Below, piece after piece: positions 23,897-35,800 of a DNA stretch of 64,000 nucleotides. Origin of the DNA: Charina bottae (Eukaryota > Chordata > Lepidosauria > Squamata > Charinaidae); contig JALMGJ010000015.1 of NCBI GenBank assembly GCA_023362775.1, positions 24,703,001 to 24,767,000 on the forward strand, written 5' to 3'. How positions within the stretch are numbered: the first letter of the stretch is position 1; every line of letters starts with the position of its first letter. The notes under the pieces are model-generated. The model searched no databases. It had not been told where the DNA came from and saw only the letters and a list, made by a program, of their open reading frames with translations. The translations under genes and the position numbers were made by a program.

Positions 23897-26800
23897 GAAA
23901 CCTTGAGCAGCTCAAGGTAACCTGGCAGAATTCTGGAAAAGCTGATGGAGTCTCTGAGAAATTCAATGCATTGTGGAGGAAGGGCCAAAGCTCTAAGTTC
24001 TTAAAAAAAAAGGGGAGGGGGGAACTGCAATAAAAGCCTGTGCAAAGTAAGTAAATCTGCTATTTTTGTTTTTTGCATAATATTTCTTGGGTTCTGAAAA
24101 CGAGGAGTAGCTGATGTCCTGCTGGCTCTGCCAGCCTTCCTGACCGTTGTGATTTTGCCTAGCGCTGAGTGACTTTCTTCCCAGCTGAGACTCGGGAGCT
24201 GAGAACTTGTTGCTTTTCAAAACATTAAAACACACACAAACACACATATCCTAAATGCTGATGCTGAGGGATCCAACCCCCTTTGAAAACCTCTTGTATC
24301 ATCGATGACTTTGCATGTAACAGCTGTTTCTCTCCCTAGACCAGCGTTTCTCAACTTTGGTCACTTTAAAATAGGTGGACTTCAACTCCCAGAATTCCCC
24401 AGCCAGCTGTGCCCGAAGGGATTTCTGATGTTCTCCCGACAACAAAAGGATATTCGGTCTTCCCCAGGGAACTGTGACACCCTCTCTGGTGGCTGCTACG
24501 GAATGCAGAAAGGCCTGGGAAACCCTTCCTGATGCCCCATTTGCTGTGGTTCAACTGCCCGACGACCCCTCGGTTTAAGGAGGGCAAGATTCAGCAGCTA
24601 ACAGCACAAGCCGATGCACATCTGCCCAGAATAAGACCTACCGAGTGGGTTGGCGTTGGGGGTGGGGGCTCCAAGTGGAATAAAATAAAATAATCAAATA
24701 CTGAATCTAAAGGGGGAGGGTTTACATCTGGGTGCAAGCATTGCAGTCTGAGCTACAGAAAGGAAGTGCCCTCCTCTTCCATTAATTACGGCACCCTTCG
24801 TTTTTTAAAAAAGGTTTTAAAGTTTCATGCGTGGGGGCATGATTTTAAAAAATGGAATAAAGCCACTGTAGAAAAACCGAAGCCGCTGGCACTGAAGGCA
24901 CCGGCCCCCTCCTGTGGTTTATAGATCAAGGCATTGCCAGTTTAAGCTGCAGTTGCCAATCCGGATGGATTGACAGTCCAAGAGGGAGGGGGGGGGGAGA
25001 GAGAGAGATGCCCAACTGGTGCTCTCTGATGGACCAGGGCCCCCTCCTCCCGCCCCCGCCCAGCACCTGGCCTTGTTTATCTCTCACAAGTTCTTTGGAA
25101 AGTTCATTCTGCACAGACCGGAATTTTTGCTTGGCTGCCTGGCTCGGGTTCCCAACTCGTGTGTGACTTTTCCAGGGCAGGGGGTTGCCCAGCAAAGCTA
25201 TGTGGCTCTGCCCCCTCGACCCCCAGCTCTGAGGCCAGCCCACTGTGCCAAGCGTGCCCAGAGCAGAGAATTCCCCTCTTTCTGCAGGATCCAGCACTAT
25301 GGCCCTGGCACCCTGCCAGCAGGGGAGAAGAGAGAGGAGAGAGGTGGATGGAAGGAAGGAATCCTGCAGACGAAAGGCCGGAATGAAGGCATTTTCCTTC
25401 AGTGCATGGGCAGAATCTTGGTGGAAATGCACTCTGCTCATGCTCAGAGATATACTCCTCTCAGAACTACTGCCCTTACTTCAAAAAATCAGCCCTAAGC
25501 CAAAGCAGAGCTGAAGCCCGGGAGGGAGTGAATTATCTTGTGTCCTCACAGCAAGACACAAAGATAGAAGAGGAGGCGACATCCTGGTTGGTTGCGCTGG
25601 GCAATACCAGTGGCCATTCATGGACAACTCTGGTGCGTGTGCACATTGGTGTGGTGGAGCAACCCTTGTTGGTCGTAGTAACTATGATCTATCCTGCAAT
25701 CTTGGCAGGACTCCTGGGGCAGCGCCGTCTGGTTTTCAGCCTCTCCCCATCGAATGACAGCATCCCTTCCGAACCCACCTCCTGGCACCCCTCCTAAAAT
25801 TGTCCCGGGTCCAGCACAGGTTTGGGAGCCCCTATCCTGCTCCCTCCCCTCAGCTGCAACTAGACCAAAGTCTACGACTTCCCCAGCTGCCCCACACACT
25901 GCATTTCTCCACGTTCACCTGTAGGCTTCCTGAAGCACAGGGGGAATATTCGCGCAGCTCCAAACAGCTGCCATGCGGGACTCAGTGCCAGCAGACAGGA
26001 AGCTCCTAAACGCGGCTAACTGGCTGCTCTTCCGTGATCCTGCCCCAGCCCTGCACAGTGTGGTCTTTGTTAAGCCCTGGCGTTTGTCGGGAGTCTCCAT
26101 GGGCATTTGGGAATGGCCGAAGCCAGCCACCCAGTTGGGCAGACCTGGGAAAGCTGCTGGGAAGGACTCCAGAGGGCTCTGGAGCTGTGGGAGATGGGGA
26201 GGAAAAGGAATGTGGGGCGGGAGGTGGCGGCACAAGGTGCCTTCAGCCCCACGGCAACTCCAAAAGGACTCCGCAGGCCTAGAAGTGGGGTGAACGACCG
26301 GTGCTGCTCTCCTGCCCAGTGGGGTATCCAGCAACCTCCCCAACGGACGGCCGCAGACAAGGTGTTTGATGCTATCCTTTGCACCACAGCCAGGATCAGC
26401 CAGAAATCTGAAAGAAGCTGGGGGTGGGGGTGGGGGGCAGGAAGAACCAAGGCTCTGCCATCACAGGCCCTGCGGGCAGACATTCCCAGTTTCTGCAACG
26501 CGTATTTCTGCAGTTTAGAAAAATCAGATTCCGGGTGGCAGGAATTGCTCCTAACAGTTCGTAGCTGCGTGCTCTTCCTAAAGGTTCCGAGCTGCGTTGC
26601 TCCTTGACGCTGTTCTTTACACCGTCAATCCTGTTTTATGCCAAACTGCTTTACAGGCAGTGGAGGGGATTTGGGGGAAGAGGGAAACAAAGTAGAAGTT
26701 TTAAGTATGGATTCTAAGACGTGGCCCAGTTCCACTTGAGCAGAGCTGAAGATACTGTAGGAAGGCACAGCGAGAAGCCATCAAAAATCGAGGAGGCACC

Positions 26801-29800
26801 TTCCTTCACCTGGACAGCTTGGATGACGGCTCTGCCCCTGCTCCAAGCCAATAGCTCAAGGAGGCTGGGGATGATGAGAGTTGTAGTCCAACAGGTTTAT
26901 TTATTTATTTATCAGATTGATCACCACCCATCTCCCCCGAGGTTGGGACGAGCCCAGGCTGGGGAAAGCCGCTTCAGCCAACAGGGAGGAAAGCTTGGAG
27001 AGTAGAGGGCCAGCAGATCCTGGCTTTGACCTCTCCCCGCGCCAAGCTCACCTGTTCTTGGGGGCGGCGGGATTCAGACGCCTTGCTCCAGGGGACGGTG
27101 TCTCTTGCTGGCTGCAGGCGGCTGCAGACGCCGAGGCAGATGGCCGAGACCAGCAGGATCCCCACGTCGGGGGCTACCAAGCGCACCGAATTGGGGATGT
27201 CGTTTAGGTCCAGCCTGGAGTGGGGAGAGAGACAGAGCGTGGCGTCTTCAAACCGCGTCTTTGCAGGCCTGTGCTTTGGACAGCACCAAAGCAAGCCAAG
27301 AGCGAAGCTGAGGGCAAGGGGGGATGATCGTAAGGGTGAGCATAACATGGAACTCCAGAATCCCCCCCCCCGAAAACGTTGTGGCCGCCTTTGAAAAAGC
27401 AGGTGCCCCCCCACCGTTTCCCCTCTGCTCTTACCTTGTGACCCCAATGTGCTGAGCGAGAGTCTCCCACGTGCTGCCTGGGAGGTCAAGGGAAAAAAAT
27501 AAAACAAATCGGCCACCAGCTCTGACCTCAAATGGAATTCTGAGCAAGGCCATTCAACTGGCAACAAATGAGCTGAGGCACTGAGGACCCAGTTTCTATC
27601 ATCCTTAGGCAAGATGAACCGGATCCAACCTCTGGGCTGCCTCCCCGTTCAAGAGATGGAACTGAAGGTTAAAGAGAAAAGATCCTTTCTCTGGGGATCC
27701 AAAACTCTCCACATCTATTTCTTACGGAGCCCAGAGTAGAGGATTTCGGAATAATAGCCGAGCAGTTGCCAGCACGTCCATGGAGCCCCAGATGGGCTGA
27801 AAGCCATCTCAGATGTTCCTTTTGAAATCAGAGGGGCAGACTGCATTTCCGAATCTATTGGTAGACCTGTTTTTTTTCCACTTTTAATCAGCTGACAATA
27901 GATCTCTCTTCCTTATCATCTTTTCACTTAGGCTATCTTAAAACGCTGCTGCTGTTACTATGCCAGATGCAGCTCTTTCCACAGAGTGTCTGGCTGAGGA
28001 CCACGGGCTGACCTCCACAGTCACCATTGTGCATTTCTCCCACCCCCTCAGGACCTCTGGCTCTGGCTGAGGGGATTCTGCATCTACTGGACCAAGGTGA
28101 AGCAACTTAGGAAGGTCTTCAGTAATACGAAACTGAATTGGTGCCCCCCCCCCCCCTTGTAGGAACAGGGCCCACTGGCGGTTGCTAAACCTGTTGCTTC
28201 TGCTACGTTTGTGCGGCGGCGAAAGGCCACAGAGCAAGTAAACAACCAACTCACTTCCAAACATGGTAATGTGGAGCTATGGGTTAAGCTCCGCTGGCAA
28301 GGTGGGAGGGGGAACAGGTTATATAGATCCTGCAGATATGGATGAAAGAATCTGTTCCAGGTATGGAAAGTTGCAAGCAAAACAGTGGGGAAGATCATGA
28401 CATTTCTCATTGCCAAGAGACCAACTTTATGTTTCGGGAATATTTTGAACCTTTAAAAAAAACATGTTTAATTCACGACTTTTAGCTGGGACAAAGGAAG
28501 CCCCATTTCCTGAAGAGTAGAAATGACAAGCGAACTTCAGACAGGTAGAGTCTGCGTGAGGAAGACCAGGAGGAATCAACAGTGGCATTTTTCTGATTCT
28601 AGGGTGTGACGTGAGAAAGGAAGCCCTCCCCAGCAGATCCCAAGGCAAGGAGAGATCTCCAGGAACAAGCAAGACCAGATCCCAGACCTTCCACTAGAGC
28701 AGCGCCTGGGCTCACAGGCCAGCTTCCCAAGCCTCTGCTGCAGAGCTTTCCAAACTGTGTGTCCCGATATGTCTGGGTGTGTCGTGGCTGCTGCTGCCTC
28801 CGAGCCCTGCCAGGATTCCACGCAGGTCCTAGTGCCTGCCTTGTGCATGGCTGCCTCCAAACCTGCCCTGCCAGGATTCCACGCAGGTCCTAGTGCCTGC
28901 CTTGTGCCTGGCTGCCTCCAAACCTGCCCTGCCAGGATTCCATGCAGGTCCTAGTGCCTGCCTTGTGCCTTGCTGCCTCTGAACCTGCCCTGCCAGGATT
29001 CCACGCAGGTCCTAGTGCCTGCCTTGTGCCTTGCTGCCTCCGAACCTGCCCTGCCAGGATTCCACGCAGGTCCTAGTGCCTGCCTTGTGCCTGGCTGTAA
29101 GAGTATGTCGCAAAATGATGCCCTGCTGTAAGAGTGTGACGCGAAATGATGCATGTCTAAAAAGCGTGTCACCAACATGAAGAGTTTGGAAAGCTCTACT
29201 CTGCTGTATAGCTGCTTGTAAATATTTATATACCCAAAGGTCAACAGCAATCTGAAATCGGTAGGTGGTGGCCATTCCCTTGGACAGGATTAAACACAAG
29301 CTTGAGGGCTGCATGAGTGCAAAACACCCTCATCTTTTGCACTCCCATTGCATTATTCCACATGTCCCCCATTATTTTGTTCTGCTCCTCCTCTCTAAAA
29401 CAAGATTCCGTAAAACAGGAAGCGAACGGGGTACTCACAGTTGCTCCCGAGGAGCTGGTCCAAGCTGGGCACGGTGTAAAGGCATATTTGGAAGATCAGA
29501 TGAGCGAGAAGGAAAATGATGCTGGTGCCCAAGACAGCGCGGAGGAGGCGTCCAGTGTGACCTGCAGAATGCAAAATGGGGCCATTGTGTGGCACCGCCA
29601 AGCCATTCAGCCTTTGATACCAAATGGTAGTCTTACAAATGGCTGAACACGGCTGACAGTTACCCCCTACTGCAGATGTAGCTGAGGTTAAGAGGAGGTA
29701 AACGTAGCTTGGTTAAGATCCCCTAGCATGCTCACCACAGGGACGAGTTCTAACTGGACCACCCTGACAGGAATGCAACCTTCTTCACCACGCTGTGACA

Positions 29801-32800
29801 GCCAACTTCTCAGCCCCTCGCCGAAACATTACCCGAAGCGGCTCACGTCCACAGAGCAGCAATGCATAAAAAGCTCCAAAGTACCTCTAGTTGTCGGTCC
29901 CCGACTCTCGGCCATGCTCACAAGAGCTGGAGTCCATCAACAGAGAGCCTTCTCTGCCGTGGCCCCTGCCCTGTGGAACACTGCAGGCCCCCCCTCTCCC
30001 GGCCTTCCGGAAAGGGGTGAAGACCTGGCTCTGCCATCTCGCATGGGGTGGGAAATCCATCCTGGGGGTGGTTAGCGCCTTGAAGACGCCCCCATTAATT
30101 ACATGAATCTAATTAAGAACTTTTTAACATCCCCATCTTGGATTTTATATTTATTTTGATATTGTTATTTAAGAATACTGTCTTTACTGTATTTTAACCT
30201 GTATTTATTTTAGTTTTATTGTAAACCGCCCAGAGTCACTCTCAAGTGAGATGGGCGGCGATGAAATTTAAAATATAAATAAATAAATACCCCGGACCCC
30301 AAGCTCTTCACCTTTGTTGCACCTTGAAGAACTGCAGCTACTTCAGTCAAGGGCTGGTGAAAATTTTGGGACCGTGGTTAGCAACAGTTGAGCCTTCTCA
30401 CCATTCCTCTGCCACAGGCAGATCTTACTCAGCTTCGCACTCAACTGGTGGAAGGAATGGATTGCTAGCCATGGGAGAGAATCTCTGTAGCCCAGGGCTG
30501 GAGGATTGGGTAAGGGGGGTTCTCTTTGGCAGATGTTTCATTACCTGTCTAGGTAACATCTTCAGTGCTACATGCTTGGAGAAGCAAGGTTTGTTGGTTA
30601 GTTGTGGAATACACAATTGCTAAGTCATTGCTTCATTCACATAATTCAGCGTTGACCTTTGCAGACCACACAAACGGTGCAGCTGCTATGTACCTCCTGC
30701 TTTTTCATTACCCTAATACTACCCCTGTTAAGTAGCCACCCTGTACTGAGTTGAGAATAAGTCCCATTAAATCAATAGGATTTACTTCACAGTAGACATG
30801 TGGACAGAACTGCAATCAGCAAAAGCAGAGTCCTGGGACACCTTAAAGCAATGTTTCTCAACCTTAGCAATTTTAAGATGTGTGGACTTCAACTCCCAGA
30901 ATTCCCCAGCCAGCAAGGCTAGCTGGGGAATTCTGGGAGTTGAAGTCCTCACGTCTTCAAGTTGCCACGGTTGGGAAACACTGCCTTAAAGACTGATGGC
31001 ATTCTGAGCTGTGGTGGTGGAGAGCCAGGTTGGTGTTGTGGTTAAAGGCACCAAGCTAGAAACCAGGAGACCGTGAGTTCTAGTCCTGCCTTAGGCACAA
31101 AGCCCACTGGGTCCTTGTCTCTCAGCCCAGGAAGCAGGCAAGGGCAAACCACTTCCGAACATGTTGCCTAGAAAACCGCAGGGACTTGTCCAGGCAGTTC
31201 CCAGGAGTCAAAACTGCCTTGAAGGCGCACGCACACACACACACACAAAACAAAACTGTGCTGAACCAGGGCTGGCTTCGCAAGAAACATTGCCTTCAAT
31301 GGGCAGACGCAGATGCAAGCGCGGCTTAATCTCCAGGAGAAAAAGACAGGTTCCAGCTTCAAAGACCTCCATTAACATTTACAAGGTCTGATTCTACTTT
31401 TTTCAGGAAGGAGCTGAGAGGGGGTTCTTCTCCCACTTACATCCTTCAGTTAATACCCAGGGGGAGGAGGTCACCACCGACTGTACCATCAGGTCTTGCA
31501 CATACTTAACAGGACATTCTTGCGTTTTGTGAACAATGGAACTCATGCAGCGTAAAACTTTCTTCTGCACTTGTCAACAGTTTGACCCAACTCCCAACAA
31601 TGCAATTCTGCGAGCACCATGAGATAATTAAAAAGAAAGGCTGCCAACAGGACAAGAGAACCCTTGTTGGTTCCACATGGGACTAGTCCATGTGGAAAGA
31701 GGCCCTGCCAAGGCACCCGCCCCTCTCAGCCCTCCAGGTGGGGATCACGGGGCCCACAGGGCAGAGTCTCCTGGGGAATCCTGCCCCAGCCCAGACGTGC
31801 AAGAGGCCCTCTTAATCTTGATGCCACCATCCAGAGCTCCACATCGGGCTTAGCCCTTGACCCAACAGACTCAAAGCACAGGGTCCAGCCCAACCAAGGA
31901 TTACAAAATCCATCCTGCAACCTGACCCCAGACACTCAGAGCCCACTCCGCCCAGCCTACACGCTCTCAGAGTGGAAGCATTTTTCACATCCTGCAGACC
32001 CAGCACAAAAACATCTCCTCCCTTGAACGAACGGATAAGACGATCAGGGCATGGCTCACAGAAGCTATTTGTTGTAACAGTCTGTCCTGACCCGAGGCTT
32101 TCAAAATGTATGTCATTACAGTTCCGACCCTCCCCAGCCAGCGTGGCCAGTGGAGACGGTAGTCCAACATCTCTGGAAGGTTCCAGAATGGGACGGGCAA
32201 GTTGCACCCTCTGGGCTGGATCATCTAGTTTCCCCCTAATTCCTTCTAACCAATTTGTTATTTCCGCGTTGGCTCCACAGCTCTGGGTCAAGAAGAAAGG
32301 TCCTTTCCCCAAGCCCCTTCCTGCCCCCACACCACCTCCTTCCTTCCAGGTATTGAGCTAACAACAGCCTACCCACCCTCCAGGTTAATTATTTGGATTA
32401 ATTATCCCTTCTTGGCTGGCTCAACCATCCCACAGCCATGCAGCTATGAAAGTGGGGGAGATAAAGCTGATTTATAATTTAAACTAACAACTCCCCCACC
32501 TCCAAGAAGAGACGGCTTGACCGGACAAGGCAGGAGAGAAAACAAGGAAGAACCTCATTCAGCTTCAGCCCCCGTACATATTCCTAAATATATTTGGGAG
32601 GGGGGGAGGAGAGGAACAGAAGGCTATACTGACGTTCTCTAGGACTGAAAGAAGGCTGATGCTGTGGTGGCCCCAGGACAGGAAAGAGAGCCACAATGTG
32701 CTGAAAAATACGCAAGACTGGATTGTCAAATCCTACAGCAGCCAGAGGCGGATCGCAAGCACCGGGCAAGCTGATCTTGCCCTTGGTAATTCCAGCTGGT

Positions 32801-35800
32801 GACCCGAAGCCGCTGCCACCTCAGTGCCTTGGCAAGTAGAGCCACTTCCAAGCGACCAGGCGAGGCCGCTCTCAACATCCTGGTTCTCTCATCGGTGTCA
32901 AAGGCACAGACAACATCCGAGTCACGGGGAATAGCAATTTTTGTGAACTTCCTTGCAAAGCTGAATAAAGAAAGGGATGTGACAATTCAGGACTCCAGGA
33001 TGGAACTTCAGAGAAGTTCCTGATTTGGAATTTCCCCAAATCAGCGAAAACCATTTCAAATCTCTTGGCAGCAAAGTCCCGGCAATCAGGAGAGCAAAAT
33101 GACTGTACAAAATTTGAAAAGCACCATTGAATGCATTCACTGGATTTATGAAGTTTGGCTTCACAAACGGGCATCACATAATGTGGTTTGTTTTGGTTCC
33201 ATCTGCCGGCAAATCTAACCAAGTCTGATTTCATCATTAGACATGGTTAAAGAATCCATGGGTTAGCACGCTCCGTGCCAACTCTAAAAGTATTCTCTGT
33301 CTTAACTTACCTCACTGAACATTTTCAGAAAGTAATGAAACAGAAAAACATAAAAATTTAAAGTGCAAATAGTTTTAGCTATGTTCTTTTTTGTATTCTT
33401 ACTTGCAGAGATTATTTTACATTCCATTTTTAAAAAGCCAAGATGGGAAAAAGCTTTAAAAGTGTGGGCAAAAGGCTGCCTTGGAATCGCTGAAACCAGA
33501 CCTGAAGGAACGACATGAGCTAATCTTCCTTAGGGCCAAATGCTTTGTATCCCAGAACGCAGATTATCTCAGGCAGATTTTAAGTGACCACGGCCCTAAA
33601 ATGTCTTTTAAGTGCAGAGCCACCAGTTTTTGGTATATCACATGGTCGGCTATAAAGCTGAAGTTACACAACACGGGGCTTTTTTGACGTTTTGTGACAG
33701 CGGAATCAACTGGAGCTGAACCAACAACTCGGCTGAACTACAGGCCAATCCACGGAACAATTTGCAGCAACTTCTCCCTTGGATACAGCTTGGAAACTGC
33801 TGTTGTTGTTTGCCCCAAGCCTTGAGCAGATCTCCAGCCATCTTCCCTGCCAGCTTCGTGGAAGAAAAATATTTGTTCAAGAGGCCTGTTTTTTCTTTCC
33901 ACACGATGGTTGATTAAACATGAGCTGGAAGAAGCTTGCTGTGCCCTGGGAGGGCTCCCGACTCTCGTCTGCAACCACGACCTCCCCGTGGCACAACGGC
34001 CTGCAGGCCCTGGTAAATTTGCCCGCTCGTGTGAATGCACACATGCACCACCTGTTCTCCTGGTCTTCTGAAATGTGCTTTGGAAAAGCAAGGTTGGGAA
34101 GCTGCCAGCCAATCTGCTGGCCAAGAAAAACTCTTTTCTCAAGCTGAGGCACTTCCCCACCAGCAGATGCACACACAAGCCGCCAGAGTTGACACCCGCT
34201 AAACAGCAGAAAGTCTGTCTGTGTTCATTAGAATCCTATTTATGCCCGGAGCATTTTAGGCAGCGATCATGATTCGCAGCAACCCTCAAGTTATGCAGGA
34301 AGCAGTTCTGCTTGGCAAAACGGACCCTGGGGCAAAAGGGGATGCAAAGGTTCAAGGGTTGTCCTCCAAATTAAGACCCTGGGGCAAAAGGGGATGCAAA
34401 GGTTCAAGGGTTGTCCTCCAAATTAAGATAGCTGGGTGGTGGCTGCGTGGGGCTCTCTCTGCAGCTTTGACCATCTCCTGGGACTTCTGGGGGCTCCACA
34501 AACCAGTTGTCCCTTTGCTCTGCAAAGATTTTTCTCTCTGTCTTCTTCCCTTTTGCAGGAAGAAAAAAATGAGCAAATCCAGAAGAGAGAGAACATGGTA
34601 GAGAGAAAACCCCTTACAGGGCAATTGTTTGTTTTTTTTTGAGGCTAAAACGAAGAGAGCCACCTTGAGCTCCTGAAGAAAAAAGGGGATATCAACCTAA
34701 CAATGAGCAGATAATGATAATGATGATCATCACCAATGTCTCATGAAAGGGGTTGAGTGAAGAATCTTCTGTTTGCTTTGCATTAGTCCAGTGTTTCTCA
34801 ACCTGGCAGCTTTAAGATGTGTGGACTTCAACTCTCAGAATTCCCCAGCCAGCAAGGCTGGCTGGGGAATTCTGGGAGTTGAAGTCCACACATCTTAAAG
34901 CTGCCAGGTTGAGAAACACTGCATTAGTCATAGAGCTCTCCTGTGCTGTAAGCAGGTATGGGGACTTATTATGGGTGGATGCAGTGGGCAAACTGCTCCA
35001 GCCCATAATACAAGCATGCCTGGGCAGGGCGGGGCCTTCCCAACAGGAAGCACTAATTCCAACTCCCACTGCAAACCGGAGATGGTGTGGCCCTTCGCCA
35101 GAGCCCAGCCAGGGAGTGGCCACGGTGCCCGGACGAGGGGATGTCGCCTAGAGGCCTCTGGGGCTGGCTTCAGGAAGGAAACCGGCTCCAGCCTGGGTTG
35201 GGGGCAGACCCAAGGGTGAGATAAAACCAGGGCAAGAGGCCCACTGGGGGTGGGCAGACTTGTTCTCTGCTCCCATCAGCAACGGGCTAAGGAAGAGCAG
35301 GACCTGGGCGTCCAGCAGCTTCTTTCTCCATCTCCGTTATCTAGGCTCTTCTCCAGGCAGCCTATGGAGGGGAAAACACGCCCGTGGTTGGGCTGGAGTT
35401 CCTTCCAGGGTGCAGCTCCACCTTCTTCTTTGGCTAGGTGCCTTGTTAGCCCTGCGAGGTAGTCCAGACAAGAAGCACCACCAGGAGAGCTAGCTCTGTC
35501 TTTATTGTAAGGTGACATGAACAGAATCTTGCAAGACTGAAAGTATTTCTCCCCTCCTCTACAATCTACAATCTACAGCAGTGATGACCCCCATGCAGAG
35601 ATGCTATAGTTCCCCAAGACAGTCCAGGGGTCAAGCCCTTGTCCTGCTCCTGGACCCCTCCACGACGCCCGGCTCTTTGGGCCTCCTCTCCTAGGCCCTC
35701 TTCTAACAAGCACTAACCCTGGGCCCACTGCGGGAGAAAGATGCTCCAGGGGACGGGCAGAGCAGAGGAGAGATTGTTGCGTACGACTGATGCTCCAACT

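Larger units (their letters stand above)
23762..27051 (-). other. PIEZO1: PIEZO1 intron 5 (3.3 kb)
   Basis: Besides a 36-base G tract, a half MITE at 24342-24408 and a small LINE/SINE tail with TTTA repeats (about 26893-26955, minus), I see no feature in it. Confidence 0.75.

Noticed and set aside
28795..29097. Regularly spaced repeats resembling a CRISPR array
   Set aside because: The 61-bp units are contiguous with no unique spacers, in a vertebrate intron; it is a minisatellite.
33481..33687. 68-codon plus ORF with protein-like composition in intron 2
   Set aside because: No family recognised, no splice partner or conserved context, and it lies antisense in an intron.
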